From the NCBI GenBank assembly GCA_964393895.1, contig CAYMWP010000015.1:1-48666 (forward strand): 48,666 nt of DNA. The letters run 5' to 3'. Positions 1-7,016 of this stretch are shown piece by piece. Origin of the DNA: B4-G1 sp964393895 (GTDB taxonomy: Bacteria > Chloroflexota > Anaerolineae > B4-G1). Position 1 is the first letter of the stretch; every line of letters starts with the position of its first letter. The notes below the pieces were generated by a model. The model ran no database searches, was not told the DNA's origin, and saw only the letters and a list, made by a program, of their open reading frames with translations. A program made the translations under genes and the position numbers.

Positions 1-182
1 TCAGCCCGCGGCGCGGCCGGCGCAAAGCGGAACGAATTTATGCATCGCTGCACTTAGAGGCTCTCAAGATTCTCTGCGGTGCACTCCGGATGTAGTAGAT
101 AGGTACAGCTTTACATTATAGCGCAAAGTGGGAAAAAGGCTATCGTCCGCTTTTCCTCTCTTTTCACGGTGGTTTGGCGTCG

Positions 183-210
183 TTGACTTTTACAATGAAT
201 GTGCTAAGAT
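183..210 (+). promoter_or_regulatory. Sigma-70-like promoter with extended -10
   Basis: TTGACT (183-188), 16-bp spacer, TAAGAT (205-210), preceded by TGC, which makes an extended -10. Transcription would start near 217 and run through the MITE toward the PIN/TRAM gene. It may have been the original promoter of that gene before the insertion lengthened the leader. Confidence 0.55.
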
Positions 211-274
211 AGTAGTGGTCTTGTCAACAGGTTTATTCTCGCCCGTTGCATGGTTCTGTTGCCGTGTAATCATT

Positions 275-431
275 GGATTATAGTAACTGCTCAGCCTATT
301 ACTCATTTAGACTTCCGAGGTCTCACCAAAGCACATTCGAGTGTGAAGCATCTGTCATTTTCGCCCTGTGCAGTGGGTGAATCAGTTGTCAAAGGCCTCG
401 GAGGTCTGAGCCTGAGCAGTTACGGATTATA
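275..431. mobile_element. IS66-type MITE with 8-bp target-site duplication
   Basis: A perfect 12-bp inverted repeat, GTAACTGCTCAG at 283-294 and CTGAGCAGTTAC at 412-423, bounds a 141-bp non-coding element. The octamer GGATTATA lies directly outside both ends (275-282 and 424-431), as expected for a target-site duplication. IS66-family elements are known for termini starting with GTAA and for 8-bp duplications, so this is best read as a non-autonomous IS66 derivative. Shorter nested complementary segments (CCGAGG 315-320 with CCTCGG 396-401) let the interior fold as a rod. No transposase is present. Confidence 0.8.
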
Positions 432-523
432 TTCATTAATTGTACACCGCGAAGCCGGTTGACGCAAAGCTGGAACCACACTCGAGTATGTCGGCTCTGC
501 GAGTTGGGTGAGACGCCTTTTGA

Positions 524-556
524 CAGGTGAGGGCCTTGTTGGCACTCGCCTGTTTT
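524..556 (+). terminator. Hairpin plus T-run, terminator or attenuator-like
   Basis: CAGGTGAG (524-531) pairs with CTCGCCTG (545-552) through eight pairs including one G-T wobble. TTTT (553-556) and a T-rich stretch follow. It sits about 45 nt before the start codon of the next gene, so it could end leader transcription from the 183-210 promoter or act as an attenuator. Confidence 0.4.
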
Positions 557-599
557 CGTTGCTTTTGCTATTATTTCGGGTCTTGTTAGGAGGATGATC

Positions 600-1646
600 G
601 TGAGTACGGAATTTATTTCTCGTATTATCGGTATGGTCGTGGGGGCCGTCGGTGGAGCCTTTTTGGGTATCTACGTGGCGGCCCGAGTGAATGCTTCACC
701 CTATCAGTATGCGGCGCTCTTTTTGCTCGTCGGTGCGTTGATTGGCCTGGTATTGACCCCGTACGTAACAGTGTGGCCTTTCCTGGGCTTGCGCCGGCGC
801 ATCCGCCAGGCTCCGGCTCAGCAGATCCTGGCTGTCGTGTTGGGCTTGATCGTCGGCCTGATCATCGCCGGCCTGGTCTCGTTCCCGATCTCGATGCTCC
901 CGAAACCGTATGGTCAGATCTTGCCCTTCGTCGCCGCCGTACTTTTTGGCTACCTGGGGATCACGGTGATGGTCACCCGCCAGCGTGACATTTTCAATAT
1001 CATCCGTGGGCGGTTGCCGGGGGGGAAGGAGGAGCAGGCAGCCGAGGGCGATTGGCATAGGCCCGTGCTATTGGATACCAGCGTCATAATTGACGGGCGT
1101 ATTGCCGACATCAGTCGCACCGGTTTTATCGAAGGCGAGATGCTGGTGCCGCGCTTTGTGCTCAACGAGCTTCAACACGTCGCCGATTCTTCTGATCCTC
1201 TGCGCCGCAACCGAGGGCGTCGGGGGCTGGAAATGCTGCACCGGCTTCAGGGTGAATCTATCGCGCCGGTGCATGTCACCGATATGGACGTCGAAGAAGT
1301 GCACGAGGTGGACGATAAATTGGTAGTGTTGGCAAAGCGACTGCATTGCCCTATCGTCACCAATGATTACAACCTCAATCGCGTGGCAGAGCTGCAAGGT
1401 GTGAGGGTGCTCAATATCAACGAGTTGACCAATGCCGTCAAGGCTCTCTTGCTTCCCGGCGAATCGCTGACCGTCAAGGTCGTCCAGGAAGGGAAAGAGG
1501 TCGGCCAGGGGGTGGGGTACCTGGACGATGGCACTATGGTCGTAGTGGCGGAAGGAAAATCGCACATCAACCGCGAGATAGAAGTGGTCGTGACCAAGGT
1601 GTTGCAGACGGCGGCTGGGCGTATGCTTTTTGCCCGATTGGCATAG
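600..1646 (+). CDS. Membrane-anchored PIN/TRAM domain protein (YacL-like)
   Basis: This is a 348-residue protein with about four N-terminal membrane helices (residues 5-125), a PIN nuclease-fold domain (about 153-270) and a C-terminal TRAM domain (about 285-345). The PIN acidic residues are visible: D159 in LLDTS, E in LNELQHVAD, D in VDDKLV and D in TNDYNLN. That points to an RNase-type active site on the cytoplasmic side, with the TRAM domain binding RNA. The family resembles Bacillus YacL, whose exact role is not settled. I prefer GTG at 600 because AGGAGG (588-593) is 6 nt upstream of it; ATG at 594 abuts that Shine-Dalgarno. The order PIN/TRAM, cysS, rlmB matches a conserved translation-related neighbourhood. 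Confidence 0.88.
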   Translation: MSTEFISRIIGMVVGAVGGAFLGIYVAARVNASPYQYAALFLLVGALIGLVLTPYVTVWPFLGLRRRIRQAPAQQILAVVLGLIVGLIIAGLVSFPISMLPKPYGQILPFVAAVLFGYLGITVMVTRQRDIFNIIRGRLPGGKEEQAAEGDWHRPVLLDTSVIIDGRIADISRTGFIEGEMLVPRFVLNELQHVADSSDPLRRNRGRRGLEMLHRLQGESIAPVHVTDMDVEEVHEVDDKLVVLAKRLHCPIVTNDYNLNRVAELQGVRVLNINELTNAVKALLLPGESLTVKVVQEGKEVGQGVGYLDDGTMVVVAEGKSHINREIEVVVTKVLQTAAGRMLFARLA

Positions 1647-1787
1647 TGCGGCGGAGCCGCGAGCGACTAAACTGGTGTAGTAGGGTGATTTATATCGTCT
1701 CAAAAAGCGGGGGCGAGGGCAAAGCGGAATGCCACTCCGACCTACATTAAGGGCGGTTGTTTGTTCGGGACCGACGAGGAGGACGTA

Positions 1788-3245
1788 ATGAGCCTGCAAG
1801 TTTTCAACTATTTGACCCGTGAGGAAGAGCCCTTTGAATCACTGGAGAGGGAGCGAGTGGGAATGTACGTCTGTGGCCCAACTGTGTACGATCACGCTCA
1901 CCTGGGCCACGCCAAGTTGTACGTGGCGATGGACGTCATCGTGCGCTACCTGCGCTACTCGGGCTACAAGGTCCGCTACGTACAGAATATCACCGACGTG
2001 GGGCACCTTTTGGACAGCGGCGAGGACCGCATTATGAAGGGAGCGCGGCGGGAGCGGGTCGAGCCGATGGAGGTGGTAGAGACCTACACCCGCTCCTACT
2101 TTGAGGACATGGACGCGCTGGGGGTGGTGCGCCCCAATATCTCTCCCCGCGCCAGTGCGCACGTCCCGGAGCAGATTGAGATGGTCAGGTCACTGCTGGA
2201 GCAGGGGCATGCTTACGAGACGCCAGAAGGGGACATTTATTTCTCGGTAGAAACGTTTCCCGAATATGGCAAGCTCTCGGGGCGCAAAGTTGACGAATTG
2301 GAGGCCGGGGCGCGGGTGGCGGTCCGAGAGGAGAAACGTCACCCGGCTGACTTTGCGCTGTGGAAACACGCCGAGCCGGAGCACATTCTGCGCTGGCCCT
2401 CCCCCTGGGGCTGGGGCTACCCCGGCTGGCACGCCGAGTGCACGGCGATGGCGACCAAGTACCTGGGAGAAACGTTCGATATTCACGGCGGCGGGTTGGA
2501 GAACATTTTTCCTCACAACGAGTGCGAGATCGCCCAGTCGGAGGCCGTCACCGGCAAACAGTTCGCCCGCTATTGGTTACTGGCCGGTTCTCTGACTGTC
2601 AACGGGGTCAAGATGAGCAAGAGCCTGGGTAACTTTCTCACCATCAAGGAGGCGCTCAAGCTGTACACCCCGGAGGCGATTCGGTTCTTTATTCTATCGA
2701 GTCATTACCGGGGGCCGATGAACTATAGCCGGGACGCGATGATGGCCGCCCAGCGAGGGGTCGAGCGGCTGCACAACACCGTGCGCGAGTTGCGCGCGTT
2801 GGCAAAGCACGCCATCCCCTCGGGCACGGCTGACCTTTCCTACATCGCTGATATTGACCCTCATCGTGATGCGTTCGTAGAAGCGATGGACGACGATTTC
2901 AACACGCCCCGGGCCATTGCCGTTCTCTTTGACTTTAGCAAGGAAGTGAACGCTCTCCTCAGCTCGGACCAGCCGGTGAGCCGGGGCACGCTGGCGGTGA
3001 TAGATCGCTTCTACCGCGAGTTGGGCGGACGGGTGTTGGGCATTATCCCCGACGACCTCACTCATGGGTTCGGCGACCAACTGATCGAGGGGTTGATGGA
3101 CGTCATCCTCGGTATTCGCCAGCAATATCGCGCCTCCCAGGATTGGGAGCAGGCGGACTTGTTGCGCCGGCAGTTGGCCGAACTGGGTGTCGTAGTTGAC
3201 GACCGGCCTGATGGACCGGTCTGGCGGTTGGAGCGAGGTAGATGA
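1788..3245 (+). CDS. cysS: Cysteine--tRNA ligase
   Basis: The product is a 485-residue class I aminoacyl-tRNA synthetase that charges tRNA-Cys with cysteine using ATP. The HIGH-type motif is HLGH (38-41) and the KMSKS loop starts at K275. Zinc ligands expected for CysRS are present at C29, C218, H243 and E247. The C-terminal anticodon-binding helices are complete and the length is normal. GAGGAGG at 1776-1782 lies 5 nt before ATG 1788; an in-frame TTG at 1761 would be an unneeded extension. I looked for a T-box leader in the 141-nt upstream gap and saw none. The stop overlaps the rlmB start (ATGA), so the two are translationally coupled. Confidence 0.97.
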   Translation: MSLQVFNYLTREEEPFESLERERVGMYVCGPTVYDHAHLGHAKLYVAMDVIVRYLRYSGYKVRYVQNITDVGHLLDSGEDRIMKGARRERVEPMEVVETYTRSYFEDMDALGVVRPNISPRASAHVPEQIEMVRSLLEQGHAYETPEGDIYFSVETFPEYGKLSGRKVDELEAGARVAVREEKRHPADFALWKHAEPEHILRWPSPWGWGYPGWHAECTAMATKYLGETFDIHGGGLENIFPHNECEIAQSEAVTGKQFARYWLLAGSLTVNGVKMSKSLGNFLTIKEALKLYTPEAIRFFILSSHYRGPMNYSRDAMMAAQRGVERLHNTVRELRALAKHAIPSGTADLSYIADIDPHRDAFVEAMDDDFNTPRAIAVLFDFSKEVNALLSSDQPVSRGTLAVIDRFYRELGGRVLGIIPDDLTHGFGDQLIEGLMDVILGIRQQYRASQDWEQADLLRRQLAELGVVVDDRPDGPVWRLERGR

Positions 3246-3991
3246 GGGAAATCCTCTACGGCCGGAACGCAGTCTGCGAATCGCTGCGGGCCGGCCGGCG
3301 CCAAGCGTACAGACTGTTGCTGGCCGAGGGTGTCCGACGAATGGGCATCGTCGGCCAGATTGTTTCCCTGGCCGAACAGGGTGGGGTGGTGGTGCAGAGC
3401 ACTGAACGGCGTAACCTGGATCAACTGGGCGACGTCAACCACCAGGGCGTCGTGCTAGAGGCGAGCGAGTACCCCTACAGCTCGCTCGACGACATCCTGG
3501 CGCTGGCCCGGTCACGCGGCGAACCGCCCTTGCTGCTGTTGCTCGACCTGTTAAAAGACCCTCAGAACGTGGGGGGGCTGGCGCGCACGGTCGAGGCCGT
3601 GGGCGCTCACGGGATGGTGATTCAGCGACGGCGCGCGGTGGGCATCACGCCGGCCGTGGTGTGCGCCTCGGCCGGCGCCGTGGAGCATTTGCTGGTGGCG
3701 CAGGTTACTAACCTGGTGCGCGCCATCGAGAGCCTCAAGGCGCGCGACGTGTGGGTGGCCGGCCTGGCAGCGACCGGCGACGCCCAGCTTTACCACCAGG
3801 CCGATCTAACTGGGTCGTTGGCGCTGGTGGTGGGCAGCGAGGGAGAGGGGCTGCGGCGGCTGGTGCGAGAGCGGTGTGATTTTCTATTGCGAATGCCCAT
3901 GTTGGGCCGGGTGACCTCGCTCAACGCGAGCGTGGCAGGGGCGGTGGCGCTCTACGAGGCGCTGCGGCAAACAATGACCAATGAGTTGTAG
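3242..3991 (+). CDS. rlmB: 23S rRNA (guanosine-2'-O-)-methyltransferase RlmB (TrmH/SpoU family)
   Basis: This is a 249-residue SPOUT methyltransferase. An N-terminal substrate-binding domain (about 1-75) precedes the knotted catalytic domain. Motif 1 has N109 and R115 in QNVGGLART, motif 2 is VGSEGEGL (around 199) and motif 3 is SLNASVAGAVALY (around 226). RlmB methylates the ribose of G2251 in 23S rRNA using SAM; TrmH-type relatives acting on tRNA or other rRNA sites cannot be excluded. It overlaps cysS by 4 nt. The last residues (TMTNEL) lie inside a CAATGA-word repeat that runs into the next gene, so the natural C-terminus may have been altered by that repeat. Confidence 0.93.
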   Translation: MREILYGRNAVCESLRAGRRQAYRLLLAEGVRRMGIVGQIVSLAEQGGVVVQSTERRNLDQLGDVNHQGVVLEASEYPYSSLDDILALARSRGEPPLLLLLDLLKDPQNVGGLARTVEAVGAHGMVIQRRRAVGITPAVVCASAGAVEHLLVAQVTNLVRAIESLKARDVWVAGLAATGDAQLYHQADLTGSLALVVGSEGEGLRRLVRERCDFLLRMPMLGRVTSLNASVAGAVALYEALRQTMTNEL

Positions 3992-4016
3992 GCGATGAGC
4001 AATGACCGCAATGAGG
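3969..4016 (+). repeat. Heptanucleotide-word repeat (CAATGAn) at a gene junction
   Basis: Copies of CAATGAC, CAATGAG and GATGAGC follow one another across the rlmB stop codon and into the next start. They encode the last residues of RlmB and the first residues (MSNDRNEV) of the flippase-like protein. The complementary word TTCATTG recurs at 47100-47131 and 47582-47617. Confidence 0.6.
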
Positions 4017-5047
4017 TGATGGGCCGAGAGAGAGGCAAGGTGGGTGGGGGACGACGTTGGCTTGCCCTCGTGCTTGGCCTGGTGGTCAGTGGAGGCTTGC
4101 TCTGGTACTCCCTTCGTGATTTGCACATTGAGGAGGTCGCGGCGGCGCTGCGAGAGGCCAATTACTGGTGGCTCGTCCCCGGCGTGGTGGTCTACTTTGT
4201 ATCCGTCTGGTTCCGGGCCTACCGTTGGGGCTTTTTGCTGCGGGGCAGCAAGCGACTTCCCGCCAACCGGCTATTCCCCGTCGTCGTCATCGGCTATATG
4301 GGCAACGACATCCTCCCCTTCCGTTTGGGAGAGGTGTTGCGGGCCTACGTCCTGTGGCGCAAAGAGGGCATCAACGTCGGCGCTACCTTCACCACCGCCG
4401 TTTTGGAGCGGCTGTTCGACGGGCTGACGATGGTGCTGTTCGTACTTTTTGGTCTCCTGTTCGTCCCGCTCTCCGATTTCCTCAGCCGGTTAGTGACCGT
4501 CGCCAGCGGAGTCTTTTTCGGCGCGTTGCTGGCCTTCCTCTTCCTGGCCGCCCGGCCCGATCTACTCCGGCGCGTGGCCCGCTTCTTCATCGAGCGCTTG
4601 TCGCCGCCGCGCTTTCGTCCCCCGTTGGTGGAGTTGGTCGAGGGGGTCGTGGCGGGTCTGGCGGGCCTGCGCCGCGGGCGCGACGTTCTCGTTCTCTTTG
4701 GCGTGACGCTGTGGGTGTGGATTCTGGAAACGGCCAAGTATTGGCTGGTCAGTTTCGCTTTCCCTGACCTGAACCTACGCTACGCCGGCATCGTGCTGAT
4801 GGGTGGGGCGGTCAACTTGCTGACCGCGTTGCCCGCGCTGCCCGGCTATATCGGCACGTTTGAGGTGGGCATCAAGATCCTGGAAGGGATCGGCGCCCCC
4901 TCAGCCCCGGCGGGAAGCTACATTCTGGTCCTCCACGCCATCCTCCTGTTGCCGGTGACGCTCTTGGGGCTGCTGTTCATGGCGCGGGAGGGGGTGCGGT
5001 GGGCGGAGGTCACAAGTCTTGGGTCAAGTTCCAAGTCAGAAGCTTGA
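3995..5047 (+). CDS. Flippase-like / lysylphosphatidylglycerol synthase TM-region protein (UPF0104)
   Basis: This 350-residue polytopic protein has about eight membrane helices and belongs to the UPF0104/LPG-synthase-TM family, annotated as 'flippase-like domain' proteins. Family landmarks are the N-terminal helix followed by the amphipathic WYSLRDLHIEEVAAAL segment, the FRAYRWGFLLRG loop, and the GEVLRAYVLWRK and TTAVLERLFDGL stretches. A role in moving or recognising lipid-linked material in the membrane is inferred from the family only. ATG 3995 gives eight extra residues from a word repeat; ATG 4019 with GAGGTG just before it is an alternative start. The last 12 nt overlap the convergent pdxT, and the C-terminal residues come from another word repeat (5013-5041). 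Two paralogues occur at 20091-21080 and 38496-39530. Confidence 0.85.
   Translation: MSNDRNEVMGRERGKVGGGRRWLALVLGLVVSGGLLWYSLRDLHIEEVAAALREANYWWLVPGVVVYFVSVWFRAYRWGFLLRGSKRLPANRLFPVVVIGYMGNDILPFRLGEVLRAYVLWRKEGINVGATFTTAVLERLFDGLTMVLFVLFGLLFVPLSDFLSRLVTVASGVFFGALLAFLFLAARPDLLRRVARFFIERLSPPRFRPPLVELVEGVVAGLAGLRRGRDVLVLFGVTLWVWILETAKYWLVSFAFPDLNLRYAGIVLMGGAVNLLTALPALPGYIGTFEVGIKILEGIGAPSAPAGSYILVLHAILLLPVTLLGLLFMAREGVRWAEVTSLGSSSKSEA
5013..5041. repeat. Short word repeat (CAAGTCTT/TCAAGTTCC type)
   Basis: Related words CACAAGTC, GTCAAGTTC and CCAAGTCAG lie in tandem at the 3' end of the flippase-like gene and reach the pdxT stop. GTTGGGTCAAGTC near 48630 is similar. This is the same kind of degenerate spacer word seen elsewhere in the window. 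Confidence 0.4.
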
Positions 5048-5620
5048 TCCGGTCGAGCTCAAAAAGTAGCGGTGGAACCGCTCGTCATCCGTCAGCTCGG
5101 GATGGAAAGCGGTCGCCAATAGATTTCCCTGCCGGACCGCCACTATCGTACCGTCTTCGAGCCGGGCCAGGGTCTCTACTCCCTCCTCCACACGTTCGAT
5201 CAATGGGGCGCGGATAAAGACGGCGTGGAAGGGCTGTTCGCCCAGCGCGGGAACGTCCAGGTCGGCCTCGAAGCTATCCACCTGGCGACCAAAGGCGTTG
5301 CGGCGGACGGTCACGTCCATCAACCCCAGTAGAGGTTGGCCCGGCGCGCGGTCGCTCACTTTCTTCGCCATCAAGATCATCCCCGCGCAGGTGCCCCAGA
5401 GCGGGCGTCCCGACTCGGCAAAGGCGCGCATAGGCTCTATCAATCCCCACTCCTCGGCCGCCTTGCCGATGGTGGTGGACTCGCCGCCAGGGATGACCAG
5501 TCCGTCCAGCCCATCCAGGTGGGCCGGCAGCCGCACCTCGACCGTCTCTGCCCCCAGGGTGTGTAGTATCTTTTCGTGTTCGACGAAGGCTCCTTGCAGA
5601 GCCATGACGCCAATTTTCAT
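5036..5620 (-). CDS. pdxT: Pyridoxal 5'-phosphate synthase glutaminase subunit PdxT
   Basis: This 194-residue class I glutamine amidotransferase hydrolyses glutamine and passes ammonia to PdxS for DXP-independent PLP synthesis. The signature MALQGAFVEHE is at 6-16 and the GGES strand turn near 45-49. The catalytic nucleophile is C78 in LWGTCAG, and H173/E175 in FHPEL complete the triad. Length is normal. It is the last gene of the minus-strand pdx operon, starting 9 nt after the GNAT stop with AGGGGA upstream. The 3' end overlaps the convergent flippase-like gene by 12 nt. Confidence 0.96.
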   Translation of the reverse strand: MKIGVMALQGAFVEHEKILHTLGAETVEVRLPAHLDGLDGLVIPGGESTTIGKAAEEWGLIEPMRAFAESGRPLWGTCAGMILMAKKVSDRAPGQPLLGLMDVTVRRNAFGRQVDSFEADLDVPALGEQPFHAVFIRAPLIERVEEGVETLARLEDGTIVAVRQGNLLATAFHPELTDDERFHRYFLSSTGSSF

Positions 5621-5629
5621 CTTGTTCCC

Positions 5630-6100
5630 CTAGGCCGATTTCAACTTCATCTCGTTGTTGTCCACGAACCCCAGCTCCTCGTACAGCGGCCGTCCCATCT
5701 CTGTCGCGTGTAGAGTGATGTGGTGGACGTTCTGCTCCGCCATCCATGCCAGCATGGTTTGCATGAGGCGGCGCGCGATGCCCTGCCGACGGCGACCGGG
5801 GACGACGGAGAGGTTCATGATGTAGCCGATCTTGCCCGACGGGTTGGTGGGTCCAGGGGGGTGGTGATCGAACAGCGCGCCGCCGCTGCCCACGGCTTTC
5901 CCCGCCAGCGTGACCGCCAGCCAGCCGTAGAACTCGCCGGCGGGGATGGCTTGGGTAAAGTAGGCAGCCGCAGCCGCGTCCGCCTTTTCTAGCTGCGCCG
6001 CATCGTCAAAGCCCATCCACTCGAACATCAGCCGGCGCAGCCGCACCAGGTCGGGGACGTCGGCGAGGGTGGCCTGGCGGATGGTGATATTGCTCACCAT
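5630..6100 (-). CDS. GNAT-family N-acetyltransferase inserted in the pdx operon
   Basis: The 156-residue protein has a GNAT fold. The acetyl-CoA pyrophosphate loop is RRQGIA (104-109) after the LSVVPG strand, and the C-terminal PLYEELGFV segment is typical of the family. Its substrate is unknown; small GNAT proteins acetylate amines on proteins, antibiotics or polyamines. ATG 6100 overlaps the pdxS stop by 7 nt, and pdxT starts 9 nt after its stop, so it should be co-transcribed and translationally coupled. pdxS and pdxT are usually adjacent, so this intercalation is notable. A link to B6 metabolism is inferred from position only. Confidence 0.85.
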   Translation of the reverse strand: MVSNITIRQATLADVPDLVRLRRLMFEWMGFDDAAQLEKADAAAAAYFTQAIPAGEFYGWLAVTLAGKAVGSGGALFDHHPPGPTNPSGKIGYIMNLSVVPGRRRQGIARRLMQTMLAWMAEQNVHHITLHATEMGRPLYEELGFVDNNEMKLKSA

Positions 6101-6981
6101 CCGCGTTCTGCCAGTCTCTCTGCTTCTGGCATGCCGCTGACGTTGATGCCGACCATCGCTTCGCCCAGATTGCGGCTCACCGAGGCCAGGATCTCGGGGT
6201 CGTCGTAATGGGTGACCGCCTGGACGATGGCGTGGGCGCGCCTGGCAGGGTCGCCGGACTTGAAGATGCCGCTGCCGACGAACACACCGTCCACTCCCAG
6301 TTGCATCATCAGCGCCGCGTCGGCCGGCGTGGCGACGCCGCCGGCGGCAAAGTTGACCACCGGCAGCCGGCCCAACTGGGCCGTCTCGACGACCAGATCG
6401 TAGGGCGCGCCGATCTCTTTGGCGTAAGTCATCATCTCCTCGGTCGCCATCGTTTGCAGTCGCCGAATCTCTCCCAGTACGGAGCGGGCGTGACGCACCG
6501 CCTCGACCACGTCGCCGGTGCCGGCTTCCCCCTTGGTGCGGATCATGGCCGCTCCCTCACCGATGCGGCGCAGTGCCTCCCCCAGGTTGCGGCAGCCGCA
6601 GACGAAGGGGATATTGAATTTCCACTTGTCCACGTGGTGCTGCTCGTCGGCCGGGGTGAGCACTTCGCTCTCGTCAATATAGTCCACTCCCAGCGATTCC
6701 AGGATCTGTGCTTCGACAAAGTGGCCGATGCGGCACTTGGCCATCACCGGGATGGAGACTGCCTCCATGATCTCGATGATCTTTTCCGGGTCGGACATGC
6801 GGGCGACGCCGCCCTGGACGCGGATGTCGGCCGGGACGCGCTCCAGGGCCATCACTGCGCAGGCGCCGGCCTCCTCGGCGATGCGGGCGTGCTCGGCGTT
6901 GACCACGTCCATGATCACGCCGCCCTTGAGCATCTGCGCCAGGCCGCGCTTGACTTTGTCTGTACCGATTTGTTTTTCCAT
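6094..6981 (-). CDS. pdxS: Pyridoxal 5'-phosphate synthase lyase subunit PdxS
   Basis: This 295-residue (beta/alpha)8-barrel enzyme joins ribose 5-phosphate, glyceraldehyde 3-phosphate and ammonia into PLP, in a dodecamer with PdxT. Active-site positions match the family: D25 (GGVIMDV), K82 (PVMAKCRIGH) which forms the R5P imine, and K150 (RTKGEAGTG). ATG 6981 is preferred because AGGAGGT (reverse of 6991-6997) lies 9 nt upstream and PdxS proteins are about 295 residues long; an in-frame upstream extension to 7020 would overlap the regulator. The gap to the upstream pdxR-like gene is 35 nt and shows no promoter, so it probably shares that gene's transcript. Confidence 0.97.
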   Translation of the reverse strand: MEKQIGTDKVKRGLAQMLKGGVIMDVVNAEHARIAEEAGACAVMALERVPADIRVQGGVARMSDPEKIIEIMEAVSIPVMAKCRIGHFVEAQILESLGVDYIDESEVLTPADEQHHVDKWKFNIPFVCGCRNLGEALRRIGEGAAMIRTKGEAGTGDVVEAVRHARSVLGEIRRLQTMATEEMMTYAKEIGAPYDLVVETAQLGRLPVVNFAAGGVATPADAALMMQLGVDGVFVGSGIFKSGDPARRAHAIVQAVTHYDDPEILASVSRNLGEAMVGINVSGMPEAERLAERGW

Positions 6982-7016
6982 TCTCGTAAAACCTCCTGTG
7001 CTTTTTTGGTGGTATA

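Larger units (their letters stand above)
1..599. other. Gene-free region upstream of the PIN/TRAM gene
   Basis: No convincing coding region lies here. It holds a promoter-like site (183-210), a small IS66-like insertion with target duplication (275-431) and a hairpin followed by T residues (524-556). Near 131-160 a weak GGAAAA/TTTTCC stem with a T-rich tail could end a transcript entering from the left. The phrase around 63-92 (CTCTGCGGTGCACTCCGG) and the 11-mer GCAAAGCGGAA (near 21, seen again near 1720) are short words that recur between genes of this window. Confidence 0.6.

Noticed and set aside
215..450. Rod-shaped RNA resembling 6S RNA
   Set aside because: The long nested pairing is better explained by the terminal inverted repeats of a small transposable element, because exact 8-bp direct repeats flank it.
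250..462. 70-residue open frame
   Set aside because: It crosses the MITE and both its ends, has no Shine-Dalgarno and no recognisable protein pattern.
1648..1660. GCGGC-GGA-GCCGC hairpin after the PIN/TRAM gene as a terminator
   Set aside because: The stem is short and no T-run follows; it lies in an apparent operon.
1647..1787. T-box riboswitch before cysS
   Set aside because: No AGGGTGGNACCGCG-type sequence or specifier stem was found in the 141-nt gap.
1068..1799. Long antisense frame opposite the PIN/TRAM gene
   Set aside because: It is a high-GC shadow of the real gene with histidine- and glutamine-rich nonsense composition; similar shadows opposite cysS, the GPH symporter and the GT-C genes were left out for the same reason.
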